46,960 bases of DNA. Origin: a virus. The notes below the pieces were generated by a model that was given only the letters and a program-made list of their open reading frames with translations, had not been told where the DNA came from and did not search any database. Made by a program: the position numbers and the translations under genes. Each line of letters begins with the position of its first letter. Position 1 is the stretch's first letter. Shown piece by piece: positions 32,596 to 41,061 of this stretch. Location of the stretch: the IMG/VR virus record IMGVR_UViG_3300006920_000010, positions 1 to 46,960 of that record. One strand, written 5' to 3'.

Positions 32596-33594
32596 TTAAA
32601 CTACACGCTCTTCGCTGTTAAGCAGTGAGTCAGTTTCACGAATAGGAATACCGCGATAAGTCATTACTTCCTTACCTTCGATTTCCATAGGCTTCAGACG
32701 AACAAAGCTGTCAGAGGCTCCGGCATTAGTTGCCAGTGCGTCTAGTGCTTCGAGCACGTCACGGTTACAGTGGATCGCCATATTGCCGCCGGCAACACGA
32801 CGCGTTTGCAACTTGTAGTAAGCCTTACGCAAGAAGTCATACAGAGCAACACTACCAGCTTGCATGAGACTCACGTCAACGTTCGCAACGCGAGAGACAT
32901 AGCGCCAGTCTTTAACCGCTAAACCAACATGCCAAGTGAATTTCTCCTCTTTGGCGTAGTAAGGGTTGTTGCTGCCATCGAGCACACGTTGACGACCCAT
33001 GTCTTCGCGTTGAACGCCTGCCATCGTACCTTTTGGATACAACAGCTGACATTGATTATCGCCCCAGGTTACGAACCAGATCGACGTATTGTCGGATCCA
33101 GTACCACCGGCATCGATGATCTGATTGCCGTTTGGTGCGCTCAAGTCATTAAAGCGTGGAGTCAGACCCATGAACTCTTCAGGATCAGAAGCCGTGTTAC
33201 CGTAGAACAGTTTGGTCGAAACTTCCTGGTTCATTGCTTCCAGGTAGCTCATCGCTTCACTCAGGCGTACTGCGCCTTCATTAGTCGAAAGACCCAACAG
33301 ACGCTCATCAATAGTGCTTAAGCCTTCAACGAAACCAGTGGTGTCTTCAACTTGAGCCTTGCCAGATTTACTCTGAGCAATACCCTGGTACAGACGACCC
33401 CAGGCAACAGATGGTAGACCTGTGCGAACGGTGTGCAGGTGAGTTGTGCCCTTGTTACATTCGACAGCAATAGCGTCGTCAAGAACAGGGTTCATTTCAG
33501 CAAGCATTTCGATAACTTCAATAAATTGACCGTTACCGTCTTGCAATTTGTATACGTCGATTAGATCGACAAAAGTGGCACCGAGAGTAGCCAT
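32596..33594 (-). CDS. Major capsid protein, BPP-1 Bbp17-like
   Basis: This 332-residue protein is the best major capsid candidate. It lies between scaffold and cement genes. It has the family start (LGATFVDLIDVYKLQDGNG) and the segments VECNKGTTHLHTVRTGLPSVAWGRLYQG, SYLEAMNQEVSTKLFYGNT and GVQREDMGRQRVLDG. The BPP-1 capsid subunit has a rearranged HK97-like topology; the same is inferred here by homology. Many copies form the icosahedral shell. The gene is followed by an attenuator. Confidence 0.9.
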   Translation of the reverse strand: MATLGATFVDLIDVYKLQDGNGQFIEVIEMLAEMNPVLDDAIAVECNKGTTHLHTVRTGLPSVAWGRLYQGIAQSKSGKAQVEDTTGFVEGLSTIDERLLGLSTNEGAVRLSEAMSYLEAMNQEVSTKLFYGNTASDPEEFMGLTPRFNDLSAPNGNQIIDAGGTGSDNTSIWFVTWGDNQCQLLYPKGTMAGVQREDMGRQRVLDGSNNPYYAKEEKFTWHVGLAVKDWRYVSRVANVDVSLMQAGSVALYDFLRKAYYKLQTRRVAGGNMAIHCNRDVLEALDALATNAGASDSFVRLKPMEIEGKEVMTYRGIPIRETDSLLNSEERVV

Positions 33595-33609
33595 AATAGT
33601 ATTACCTCA

Positions 33610-34251
33610 TTAAACGGGTGGGTATAAAACAGACAGTCGATCCTTTGGTGTTGTAGGAGGGGTTCCCCCACCGGGGTTGTCCTCTTTCATCAAAGCGCCG
33701 ACGTTACGCATAGCGCGAATCATCTCAGGATGATTACCTATACCTGTCTCTTGTAGTAGTGCGTTGAGTGCTGGCGTTCCAATTTTCTCTAACGCTGATT
33801 GCGCAAGTGCGACAGTTTCGTCGAACTTCTCACCACCCATTTCTGGGTCAGCCTTAGATTGGTCGTGCCAGTCTTGCTTGAGCTGTTCGTATGCACCCGC
33901 TTGCTTCTCAAGTGTTTGCTGCACTAACCCAGCCGCGATATCAACGTACTTCTGCGCTTGTTCTTGGTTAAGGCCGTCGGCTTTAAAAAGCTCGGTAGCA
34001 CTCGCCATAGACTCCGCTTGAAGTTCCATCTCTTCCGGTAGGGTGAAATCAGCAAACGACCCAGGGGCAATGTCGCCTTCGGAACCGCTTTCTTCTGCCG
34101 GGGACTCCTCACCCGCAGCAGTAGAACTGTCATCAGCAGGCGTATCACCCGCTGGTGGTGTGTTTGTATCAGCAGGCGTATCAGCCGCTGGTGTTGCAGC
34201 AGGGGCGTCGCCCGTTGCTGGTGTTGCTACTACTTCTTCTTCAGGTGGCAT
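33610..34251 (-). CDS. Scaffolding protein
   Basis: This 213-residue protein has a low-complexity acidic first third rich in Ala, Pro, Thr and Asp (about residues 5-65). A helical middle (QEQAQKYVDIAAGLVQQTLEKQ) follows, and a short basic, Pro-rich end. Acidic composition, coiled helices and location just upstream of the capsid gene are typical of scaffold proteins, which direct procapsid assembly and then leave. It overlaps the Bbp19-like gene by 11 bases. Sequence recognition is by composition and context. Confidence 0.82.
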   Translation of the reverse strand: MPPEEEVVATPATGDAPAATPAADTPADTNTPPAGDTPADDSSTAAGEESPAEESGSEGDIAPGSFADFTLPEEMELQAESMASATELFKADGLNQEQAQKYVDIAAGLVQQTLEKQAGAYEQLKQDWHDQSKADPEMGGEKFDETVALAQSALEKIGTPALNALLQETGIGNHPEMIRAMRNVGALMKEDNPGGGTPPTTPKDRLSVLYPPV

Positions 34252-34522
34252 TTGTCCAGTTCTCCGTTATCATTAGCGCAAATTTATCAGGTGCTGCTTC
34301 TTTCAATTTATCAACGAGCTCCACGGCATAACCGCGTCTCCCGCTGAAGTAAGCATTCAAATGGTCGTCTCGATCAAAAACTTCATTGAAATAGCCCATG
34401 TCATTTATCATGCCAAATATCATTCGGCGAGCATTCGCGTTCGATAATACCTCAGTGATCTCGGCTGTTTCAATGTTTTCTGCATTTTCCGTGCCAACTT
34501 TGCCTTCATCACCGGGGATCAT
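34241..34522 (-). CDS. Bbp19-like protein of the head gene cluster
   Basis: This 93-residue protein matches the small Bbp19-type proteins of BPP-1-like phages: NANARRMIFGMINDMGYFNEVF, YFSGRRGYAVELVDKL and PDKFALMITENW. It lies between portal and scaffold as expected. Its role is unknown; a minor head or assembly factor is likely. Its start overlaps the portal stop by four bases. Confidence 0.8.
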   Translation of the reverse strand: MIPGDEGKVGTENAENIETAEITEVLSNANARRMIFGMINDMGYFNEVFDRDDHLNAYFSGRRGYAVELVDKLKEAAPDKFALMITENWTNAT

Positions 34523-36180
34523 GCTGCACCCGCGCCTTGCATCAAGGTGTCGATAGTGCCGCCTTCTGTCATGTCCACATCAGATACGGTTCTGGCAGTG
34601 TCGGCCATCTGTTGACCCTGCTCCATCGCCGCTTGTTGTGCTGCTGCCTGCTGCTCTGCTGCAATGATCTGTTCAACTTCGTCATCGCTACGCACTACAG
34701 AAGGGTTCACACCCAATGCTTCAGCGTACTCATCGATCGCCTGAGCTTCATTAATCTTGTGGCGAGCGTTCGGCCATACTGCGGCCATGTTGCCAGCAAA
34801 CGCGGTCAGCTGATCGATAGCACCGACAGCAACCATACGTTGCGCTTGTGCCAATACAGACACGTACTCCACCTTGAGCTCACTGTTTTGCAGTGCTTCT
34901 GGGGGTGCAGGCAATACGCCGTTCGCTTGTAGGATGTCGAAGGTGCGGTCAATCAATGGATCCAGCAACTCGGTGTGAAGTCGTTCAAGCACCGGTCCCA
35001 GCATCAATAGTTTCTCTTCGTGCTTCTCAGCCACCTCGCGAGCGGTGATCTGCTTGCGGTCGCTGTTGGCCAGCATCAGGAACAGATCCTCATAGAATGC
35101 GCGCGATATGCGCCGCTCTACTCGGTTGTTGATGCCTTCGATCGAGTTAAGGTCTGGGCGATCATCATAAATCGACCGTAGTCCTGTTTGATCCGTCGTG
35201 GCAATCTTGTCACCAGCTCGAAGGTTCTTGGCTTTGCGGATTAGCGCGGCTGGGCCTTGTAGGGGTGGATCAACAACACGATCCAACGCCTGATACAGTC
35301 GGCGCTCACCGAGCTGTAGTGTCTTAGTGTCACCCAGGCCTGTCATGCCTGGACAGTCTGTTGCGTAGATATCTTCACCGGTAACTTCCCAGCGAGGAGC
35401 CAGGATTGGGAAGGTATCAAAGCCGGACTGACGCAAAAATTGGTTGCTCTTCAGCGTGCTCGAGCCCACTTCATAGTAGACAGAGCGGTATTTCTTGTCC
35501 TTCGCCATAGGACTAATGTGGTCACGGTCGTCATTCGGTTCGATCAAGTGGACAATCTTCACAGCAGCTTCAGTGTTGCCCTTGTTCCATTGATCTTCCA
35601 CGTGAGTACTACAGTTTTCAATACCGAACTCTTTCACGGTCTGACCGACGGTGTACTCATACTCGCGGTAGAACGTGTCCACCACGCTCATGCCATTCAT
35701 GCCGAGCATGTAGCTGCCCACCGTATAAGGGCGGCAACGGATCACACTGTCGAAGTCTTCAAATACACCCATCGGAGCAGTGCCGAACACGCCCAATTCA
35801 GAATACACAGTGTGCAGCACGTTATACGTATTTGACTGCGCAAACACCTCATACATAATTTGCTGTACGCGGTGCAAGTATTGTGCAACATCGGCTTGCT
35901 CTTTCAGCCCAGGGTCAGACGTGCCCAGGCGAAACCATGGTCTAGCAGGCGAAGTGATACCCGCCATCATGCCTGACGCTAGTGTCCTGGAAGCAAGACG
36001 GCTTGCATTGTTAATTTGTTTGGTGTCGCGTCGATGGCCTTTGTTGTTATCTTCAACCAGGAAACGCCCCCGGTGAGACAGATGGTAATCACTCAGGTCT
36101 CGATACAACGGAATGAAGGAAGACCGTTCTGAGCTCAGCATCTTTAATCGTTTGTTGAACGTCTGGACAGTCGGCTTCAT
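34519..36180 (-). CDS. Portal / head-tail connector protein (T7 gp8 family)
   Basis: This 553-residue protein belongs to the podovirus head-to-tail connector family. Signatures are FNKRLKMLSSERSSFIPLYRDLSDY at the start, SRTLASGMMAGITSPARPWF, VYSELGVFGTAPMGVFED and the helical wing (REVAEKHEEKLLMLGPVLERLHTELL). Twelve copies form the ring at the capsid vertex, through which DNA is packaged and ejected. The Gln- and Ala-rich tail (AAEQQAAAQQAAMEQGQQ) is typical. The length is close to T7 gp8. Confidence 0.94.
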   Translation of the reverse strand: MKPTVQTFNKRLKMLSSERSSFIPLYRDLSDYHLSHRGRFLVEDNNKGHRRDTKQINNASRLASRTLASGMMAGITSPARPWFRLGTSDPGLKEQADVAQYLHRVQQIMYEVFAQSNTYNVLHTVYSELGVFGTAPMGVFEDFDSVIRCRPYTVGSYMLGMNGMSVVDTFYREYEYTVGQTVKEFGIENCSTHVEDQWNKGNTEAAVKIVHLIEPNDDRDHISPMAKDKKYRSVYYEVGSSTLKSNQFLRQSGFDTFPILAPRWEVTGEDIYATDCPGMTGLGDTKTLQLGERRLYQALDRVVDPPLQGPAALIRKAKNLRAGDKIATTDQTGLRSIYDDRPDLNSIEGINNRVERRISRAFYEDLFLMLANSDRKQITAREVAEKHEEKLLMLGPVLERLHTELLDPLIDRTFDILQANGVLPAPPEALQNSELKVEYVSVLAQAQRMVAVGAIDQLTAFAGNMAAVWPNARHKINEAQAIDEYAEALGVNPSVVRSDDEVEQIIAAEQQAAAQQAAMEQGQQMADTARTVSDVDMTEGGTIDTLMQGAGAA

Positions 36181-36390
36181 CTAGGCACCCAATAGGACTT
36201 TGGTAGGAGCATTTGCAGCAGTAGTCGTGCCACGGGTAGAGGTCAAAATAGTACTGTTTCCTGACTTGCCTTGACTCGCTCTGCGGCGACGCTTGTCTGT
36301 GTCACCGGCTGAAACGGGTTGTCCGTCAGGGGCTGTGGGTGCTTCAGGGAGTTGAGGTAGGACTTTTGGTTTTGATTTACTGCCGCACAT
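36181..36390 (-). CDS. Small basic protein between terminase and portal
   Basis: This 69-residue protein begins MCGSKSKPKVLPQLPEAP. It has a basic centre (DKRRRRASQGKSG) and is otherwise Pro-, Thr- and Ala-rich, probably disordered. I chose the ATG at 36390, which has AGGTG six bases upstream; a GTG nine bases earlier is possible. Tiny proteins of this kind often lie between terminase and portal in BPP-1-like clusters. Function is unknown. Confidence 0.6.
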   Translation of the reverse strand: MCGSKSKPKVLPQLPEAPTAPDGQPVSAGDTDKRRRRASQGKSGNSTILTSTRGTTTAANAPTKVLLGA

Positions 36391-36453
36391 ATTAGGCACC
36401 TGTAGAAGTGTGGTTAAGCAATAGTTGTGCCAAGTTTACCGCTGTGCTTGCAT

Positions 36454-37983
36454 TTAGTCTAGTGGGTTGTAATCGTGGTGATCCTGCGTGCGCACACCCA
36501 GTGCCGCATCATCCATGCCGCGAGCGTCCTCACGCGGTGGTACTTCATAGGCAAACGTCAGTGCTAGAGCATCACCCCAGTCGGGCGACTTCAGTCCACG
36601 CTTCTTCATGGCGTCCTTCATCTCGAGCACGAGCTGATCCTTCCGGTTGTGGCTGTACTCTCGCCCAGTCAGGTCGCTTTCAAGCTCAGGGTCATCAGGT
36701 ATGGACCCGCCTTTCATCAGCCATTCACGCATACGTGCCCACATCTCAGCAGCTTTGTTCACGTTGTACTTTGGTTGGTCAGCAGTAGAACCGAAGTTCA
36801 CACCGATACAGTGATATCCCAGCTGGACCATACGGTCACAGATAGGTCCACCCAGGCCTGTTTCATCGATGAACATCACATCAGGACGGTGACGCTCGTA
36901 TAATGTGGTTAACAGTGACACCACGCGCATAGAGTCGCGAGACTTCTCGCCAGGGATCCTATACACCTTCTCACTCATGGCATCGCGACCGCGACGGAAT
37001 TGAATCATACAGTTATCATCACCCCCGCGTGCTAGATCAACACCAGCGATGAGTGGATCATTGCCGACATACTGCCCAGCCCCTGCCTTCATTGCATTGA
37101 ATACAACGTCAGCCGGTATAAACTGCATATCACTACCACGTGGGAACACACCACGCACACGCACCCTGAAGAAGTCAGAGTCTTCACCCCAGTCATCTTC
37201 CCACTGTTTGATCAGTGTCTTGTTCGTCATCTTCGCCTTGCGGCTGTCGATCTGGCGTGTATTCCACCGGTGGGATGATCGACCGAAGCACTCACGGAAG
37301 CGCCCACTGTTACGCGTCGGGTTCCCGAACACGAAGAACATAGGCTCCCCATCAGTCAGTCCGCCTTCTGCTACTTCCCAAATCTTATTGGGTACAGCTG
37401 ACGCTTCGTCAAAGATGTAAAAGGGGGTGGAGGATGCACTGTGTAAGCCTGCAAATGCTTCACTGTTCTCTTCGCGACAGGTCTGAGCATCCACACGCCA
37501 TGACTCAGCGTGCTCACGGTGATACAGGGACATGGAGCCGCGACCGTTGTTGTACTCGAACCAGTGGCCAACAATACAGCGTGAACGCCATTTGCCTAAC
37601 TCGCCCCAGGTCTTCGTTCGCAGCTGGTCAGAGGTGTTAGCCGTCACAATGCCTTTAGCGTGCGGTCGTGTGGCCATGATCCACAGTATCAACCACGCCG
37701 TTAACGCAGACTTGCCAATACCGTGGCCAGATGATGTCGCCTCTCTGATAGGCTCAACAGGTGCTACACCGTTGAACCCACGCCTGCGTACTTCCTCACC
37801 GATCTCGTTTAAGGTGTCACGCTGCCATTCATCAGGACCATCAAAGCCTTCAAGCTCACCAACGCCCCAGTCAAAGGCCCACATGACGAACCCAAGCGGA
37901 TCAGCGTAGAACTGAGCCACATCGTCAGCCAGCAGCAATTCAATGCTACCTTCACCGGCAATCAGGGTTTGTTCGATACTCAA
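36454..37983 (-). CDS. terL: Terminase large subunit
   Basis: This is the 509-residue packaging motor. The ATPase has Walker A SGHGIGKS (85-92) and Walker B YIFDEAS (D192, E193). The coupling strand FFVFGNPTRNSGRF follows. The RNase H-like nuclease has D316 (AGVDLARGG), D373 (MFIDETG) and D468/D471 (PDWGDALALTF). It cuts concatemers and pumps DNA into procapsids through the portal. It starts at TTG, overlapping the small-subunit stop (TTGA). The N-terminus has no better ATG nearby. Confidence 0.96.
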   Translation of the reverse strand: MSIEQTLIAGEGSIELLLADDVAQFYADPLGFVMWAFDWGVGELEGFDGPDEWQRDTLNEIGEEVRRRGFNGVAPVEPIREATSSGHGIGKSALTAWLILWIMATRPHAKGIVTANTSDQLRTKTWGELGKWRSRCIVGHWFEYNNGRGSMSLYHREHAESWRVDAQTCREENSEAFAGLHSASSTPFYIFDEASAVPNKIWEVAEGGLTDGEPMFFVFGNPTRNSGRFRECFGRSSHRWNTRQIDSRKAKMTNKTLIKQWEDDWGEDSDFFRVRVRGVFPRGSDMQFIPADVVFNAMKAGAGQYVGNDPLIAGVDLARGGDDNCMIQFRRGRDAMSEKVYRIPGEKSRDSMRVVSLLTTLYERHRPDVMFIDETGLGGPICDRMVQLGYHCIGVNFGSTADQPKYNVNKAAEMWARMREWLMKGGSIPDDPELESDLTGREYSHNRKDQLVLEMKDAMKKRGLKSPDWGDALALTFAYEVPPREDARGMDDAALGVRTQDHHDYNPLD

Positions 37984-38450
37984 AAGAAGGTTTCTTGATC
38001 AGGATCAGCAGCAGCAGCGTTTCGCTCCCTGCCACGCTTCAGGCGCTCCAACAGTTCAGCATTAGTGTTCACTTCCACCTTCAACTCTTTCGCGACGAAG
38101 GCGTCAACCATCTTATGCTTGCCGATGTTGACCAGGGCAGCAGTAGAAGCGGGAATGTTGCCTTGCTGCCGTGATAACGCGTGATTGTCTACAAACTCAT
38201 AGAGCAACCACTCAGCATTGATTAGAGACAGATCTGTGCGTTGTGAAAGGATATAGGCGATAGCTTGTTGAACGTGAGGCTTCTCGATCAACTGGGTGCC
38301 ATAGTCAGGCGAATAGCCAGATGCCTCAGCCGCTCGACGCGGGGAGCAGTCTTTCATGTACTCACTGACAAATAGTGCTTCCTTGAAGCTCAACTGAACA
38401 TCAGGAACACTACCGTCAACGAGCTGGTGAGCTGATATGCGTTTCTTCAT
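37980..38450 (-). CDS. terS: Terminase small subunit
   Basis: This 156-residue protein precedes the large terminase gene. An N-terminal helix-turn-helix resembles DNA-recognition domains of small terminases (LSFKEALFVSEYMKDCSPRRAAEASGYSPD). Its helical middle should form the oligomer core, and a basic C-terminal end (LLERLKRGRERNAAAA) may contact the motor. It selects phage DNA for packaging. The four-base overlap with terL supports coupled expression. Confidence 0.85.
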   Translation of the reverse strand: MKKRISAHQLVDGSVPDVQLSFKEALFVSEYMKDCSPRRAAEASGYSPDYGTQLIEKPHVQQAIAYILSQRTDLSLINAEWLLYEFVDNHALSRQQGNIPASTAALVNIGKHKMVDAFVAKELKVEVNTNAELLERLKRGRERNAAAADPDQETFF

Positions 38451-38483
38451 GTGCCGCAGTTTAACCCTTTGGCACGGTCTTTG

Positions 38484-38840
38484 CTAGAAAAATGAAACAG
38501 GGTCACCGACGTACATGTTAGCCCACCGCAGATCACGAGGGTCTCCATTGCGAAACTTCACACGCCCTTCAGGGAACTCGCCTGTCATCTTCACCCATAA
38601 CAGCTTGCTCAACGGGAACACCTTCTTCTTGTGCTCTAAACGCATAGACACATAAGACTCTTCCCAGGTACCAGGGTAACACCTTATGAACTCATACCCA
38701 GCAGGCTGACCGGCAAACCGCCTATTCCAACTCTTGCCAAAACGCTCATGCTTGAACTCCGACAGAGGACGTTCTCGCCACGTCACCGAGCCGGTGATAG
38801 AGTCATAATCTATTAGCTTTGCAGCTTCGATATACTTCAT
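38484..38840 (-). CDS. Degenerate HNH/AP2-like phage protein beside terminase
   Basis: This is a 118-residue protein. Its layout follows phage HNH homing-type endonucleases: YDSITGSVTWRERPLSEF, WNRRFAGQPAG, then FPLSKLLWVKMTGEFPEG-x3-FRNGDPRDLRWANM. The catalytic histidines usually found in HRLAW and DHxNG are absent (LSKLLW, KFRNGD), so it is probably not a nuclease and may only bind DNA. HNH proteins next to terminases often help packaging. It has a good AGGAG before the ATG and is the first gene of the late operon. Confidence 0.72.
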   Translation of the reverse strand: MKYIEAAKLIDYDSITGSVTWRERPLSEFKHERFGKSWNRRFAGQPAGYEFIRCYPGTWEESYVSMRLEHKKKVFPLSKLLWVKMTGEFPEGRVKFRNGDPRDLRWANMYVGDPVSFF

Positions 38841-38881
38841 ACTTTTCTCCTAGTTTCATTAACTCTCTCAGAGAGTATCTC

Positions 38882-38982
38882 TGTCATACCCGATACAAGT
38901 TTTTAAGCCCTCCACCGGATAAATTTGCTATGTTGCGTTTTCTCTACCCTGTGACCTGGAAAACGTTGTATCGGGTATGACA
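38882..38982. repeat. Perfect 17-base inverted repeat
   Basis: TGTCATACCCGATACAA (38882-38898) is exactly mirrored by TTGTATCGGGTATGACA (38966-38982), separated by 67 bases. The left arm starts 42 bases upstream of the first late gene's start codon. Arms this long and exact suggest paired binding sites or a DNA loop. Confidence 0.95.
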
Positions 38983-39083
38983 AAACGCTGTAGACCACTG
39001 ATACTCTAACTCTTAACTAGTATACCTATATAATCAATGTATTCCAAAGAAAAAAAAAAGACAGTAAGATCAACAAGTTACTC

Positions 39084-39264
39084 TGTCATACACTTACTTT
39101 GATATGTATTCCAAGAAAATCAACGTATACCAGCTCAAACCCGCGCCCTGTCTACTTATTCCAAAACGTACTCTATACTCGCCTTTCCTTATAACCAAAA
39201 ACTCATGACACTCTGCTTTAAGTAACAACGCTAACCGATACCCTATAAAATCAAAGGTATGACA
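39084..39264. repeat. Second inverted pair of the TGTCATAC core
   Basis: TGTCATAC (39084-39091) and GTATGACA (39257-39264) repeat the outer 8 bases of the 17-base inverted repeat in the same orientation order. Identity extends to 11 bases with the corresponding arm on each side (CTCTGTCATAC and GTATGACAAAA). The four sites together look like a family of protein binding sites. Confidence 0.85.
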
Positions 39265-39274
39265 AAATAAAACC

Positions 39275-39304
39275 TTGACCCCCCCCTCCATCACGTAATA
39301 CAGT
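39275..39304 (+). promoter_or_regulatory. Sigma70-type promoter for the small-gene operon
   Basis: TTGACC (39275-39280) and TACAGT (39299-39304) are separated by 18 bases. Both are close to consensus. The start codon of the first small gene is 26 bases downstream, with AGGAG between. The last TGTCATAC-core site ends 11 bases upstream of the -35, a good place for a regulator. A run of C's lies just behind the -35. Confidence 0.6.
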
Positions 39305-39329
39305 GTCTGACAAATCACAGGAGAACGCC

Positions 39330-39482
39330 ATGAGATACGCTCACTACTTCAAAACAAACAAGCAGCATTCAGTCACCATCAGCGACACCCCCAGGCCGGT
39401 CGGCGTCGTTATCAAGGTGGCTAGTAAAACGGAAGCACGGGCAGTCGCTAAACAACACAACGCAAAAGCCTGGAACTTTTAA
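39330..39482 (+). CDS. Hypothetical protein, 50 residues
   Basis: This very small basic protein begins the rightward small-gene operon. It has AGGAG (39319-39323) and a promoter-like sequence upstream. The N-terminus is MRYAHYFKTNKQHSVTI, then a middle strand (VGVVIKVASK) and a basic helix (TEARAVAKQHNAKAW). No family is recognised. A host-takeover or regulatory role is only suggested by its early-type position. Confidence 0.65.
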   Translation: MRYAHYFKTNKQHSVTISDTPRPVGVVIKVASKTEARAVAKQHNAKAWNF

Positions 39483-39484
39483 TC

Positions 39485-39682
39485 ATGAGACGCCTAAGCA
39501 AATCAAAACTGTTAGCCCATGATCTCACCCTGGTAGCCACTCTGCTCGGTGCTAAGTTCTACGTGCACCCGTGTCGGCTCACCCTGGTTATCGTCAAGGG
39601 ACCGCGTGCAGGCATGACGGACCTTGTTGACCCACCCACCCATGAAGAAGCAAAGTACTGGATTCAGGAGTTAGAAGCGTGA
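39485..39682 (+). CDS. Hypothetical protein, 65 residues
   Basis: This is a small basic protein: MRRLSKSKLLAHDLTLVATL, then GAKFYVHPCRLTLVIVKGPRAG and an acidic helix at the end (HEEAKYWIQELEA). The alternation suggests one helix, a beta hairpin and a helix. It lies two bases after the previous stop and overlaps the next gene by four bases (GTGA). No function is recognised. Confidence 0.7.
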   Translation: MRRLSKSKLLAHDLTLVATLLGAKFYVHPCRLTLVIVKGPRAGMTDLVDPPTHEEAKYWIQELEA

Positions 39683-39969
39683 GTAAACTAAAAGCACTAT
39701 CCAACAAGAACACCGTCACCCTGGTCTTCGGTGAATGGTTCGATAAGACTTACGGCAACACCTACTACGATGTCCTGGTGCTCATCGATGACCTTGAGTT
39801 CACCATTGCCTCGCAGTACGGCTATAACGCAGGCGACAGGCAGAGCATCGACAACGCCCTGGCCGAGTGTGGTTATCGTGTACGAGTAAACAACGAGAAC
39901 AGGTGGAGACCTTACGACCAACTCAACATCAGACATTCACAGAAGCTAAAACGGGAGCTATACAAATGA
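39679..39969 (+). CDS. Hypothetical protein, 96 residues
   Basis: It starts at GTG overlapping the previous stop. The predicted secondary structure is mixed: strands VTLVFGEWFDK and YYDVLVLIDDLEFTI, then a helix (DRQSIDNALAECGY) and a basic tail (SQKLKRELYK). I recognise no family. It shares the tight spacing of this operon. Confidence 0.7.
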   Translation: MSKLKALSNKNTVTLVFGEWFDKTYGNTYYDVLVLIDDLEFTIASQYGYNAGDRQSIDNALAECGYRVRVNNENRWRPYDQLNIRHSQKLKRELYK

Positions 39970-40265
39970 GAGTTCAACAATTTATATCCGAGTACAACAA
40001 CCCAATTCCTAACCAGTTCATGATTGGAGGCACTGAGTGGATCGATGGTCAAGAGCACCACGGTGTGACGTTCCAGTCCTACGACGCTAAGATCGCCTTC
40101 AGGGACAACGACGGCAAGGTGTGGCTCGACGAGAAGTACTGGACCTACAGCCGCACCACTAGCAAGTGGCGCAACAGGTTTCTTAATAGCACGACCAAAG
40201 ATACCCTGGCGAAGATCAAGAGCGGTGAGTACACAATGGCTAACCTGAATGGAGGTGCACGATGA
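39966..40265 (+). CDS. Hypothetical protein, 99 residues
   Basis: This protein starts at an ATG overlapping the previous stop by four bases. It is aromatic-rich and likely beta: GGTEWIDGQEHHGVTFQSYD, KIAFRDNDGKVWLDEKYWTY, then a basic helix (TTSKWRNRFLN). The end is Gly-Ala-Arg. It could be a small binding protein; no family is recognised. Confidence 0.7.
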   Translation: MRVQQFISEYNNPIPNQFMIGGTEWIDGQEHHGVTFQSYDAKIAFRDNDGKVWLDEKYWTYSRTTSKWRNRFLNSTTKDTLAKIKSGEYTMANLNGGAR

Positions 40266-40576
40266 GCACGCACACTATCGAGAAGCTGAAAGCTGCGCAG
40301 CTGAGCCTTAAGAAGCTAGAACGTGAGGCGAGTAAGACCCTCGACCAGCTAGTCGTTGCTATTGCCATCAAGCAGATATGGCCGGAGGCATTCCAGGCTG
40401 GTAGCTGTAACCTACGCCGAGTAGGGTCCGGTGATGTTGGCCGCGAGGGTAGGCCCATTATCAAGAAGGCTTACCTCAGCCGTGCAGACGGTGAAACGCG
40501 TGATCTGACGAGCGAGGAGCTGTTACTCCTTGAGCCTGACACACTAATCAGTAGGAACTATGGGGTGAAGAGATGA
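40262..40576 (+). CDS. Hypothetical protein, 104 residues
   Basis: The N-terminal 45 residues form a helix rich in Lys, Leu and Glu (IEKLKAAQLSLKKLEREASK), probably a coiled coil. The C-terminal half is beta-like with basic and acidic patches (GREGRPIIKKAYLSRADGE, LTSEELLLLEPD). It overlaps both neighbours by four bases. Function is unknown. Confidence 0.7.
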   Translation: MSTHTIEKLKAAQLSLKKLEREASKTLDQLVVAIAIKQIWPEAFQAGSCNLRRVGSGDVGREGRPIIKKAYLSRADGETRDLTSEELLLLEPDTLISRNYGVKR

Positions 40577-41004
40577 GCACTACTTATGGTATACGTTCGA
40601 ACGGAGGATACTATGACATGTCCAAAACTGAGCGCGGTGCTAAGAGCTACGCAAAGCGCCACGGCTTTGACGAGGTGTATGCACGACCTAACAATGGGTA
40701 TGACCTGGACCTAGTAGCGGTTCGCATCAATGGCGAGTGGTGCCCACCAGAACACGTGTGGTACATCTACATTACCGATCTGTTTGGGGGTGAGCTGAAC
40801 TACACCTACAAGCGCCGATTCGTTGTACGTGCAGCTACCGAGCGTGGTGCCGTGTGCAAGGTGTCCAAGTACACCGGACTTCGTTTCAGAAATGAGTACG
40901 ATGAGGTGTATCACTCCCGTAAGAAGCTGGTCGGGTTGGTGATTGAGTCTGCCGGGTATGATGGTATATTGCACGACGAGTACTTTAACGCAGAGATCAC
41001 ATAG
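40573..41004 (+). CDS. Hypothetical protein, 143 residues
   Basis: This is the largest but one protein of the small-gene run. It is Tyr- and Arg-rich. The N-terminal stretch GIRSNGGYYDMSKTERGAKS and a strand region (YDLDLVAVRINGEWC) are followed by a basic segment (YTYKRRFVVRAATERGAVCK). No motif is recognised. It overlaps the previous gene by four bases. A hairpin (GGTGA ... TCACC, near 41014-41037) follows without a T-run. Confidence 0.7.
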   Translation: MSTTYGIRSNGGYYDMSKTERGAKSYAKRHGFDEVYARPNNGYDLDLVAVRINGEWCPPEHVWYIYITDLFGGELNYTYKRRFVVRAATERGAVCKVSKYTGLRFRNEYDEVYHSRKKLVGLVIESAGYDGILHDEYFNAEIT

Positions 41005-41061
41005 TGTTTATCAGGTGATCTTCTCACGAGGGTCACCGAGTAAACTCACAGGAGAAAGACC

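Larger units (their letters stand above)
38841..39329. promoter_or_regulatory. Main divergent control region, candidate origin or master operator
   Basis: This 489-base gap, visibly AT-rich after 38990, separates the leftward late operon from the rightward small-gene operon. It contains a perfect 17-base inverted repeat (38882-38982), another inverted pair of its 8-base core (39084-39264), three TATTCCAA copies near 39040, 39106 and 39157, a 6-bp palindrome ACTCTC-TCA-GAGAGT (38862-38876), a TATAAT box at 39029-39034, and a rightward promoter at 39275-39304. No convincing gene lies in it. Such density of repeats fits a replication origin or a switch controlling late transcription; sequence alone does not decide. 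Confidence 0.6.

Noticed and set aside
39094-39318. Leftward 74-residue reading frame in the 38.9-39.3 kb control region
   Set aside because: It starts at GTG without a ribosome-binding site, crosses inverted-repeat cores and the rightward promoter, and has no recognisable pattern. A later ATG at 39291 also lacks a site.
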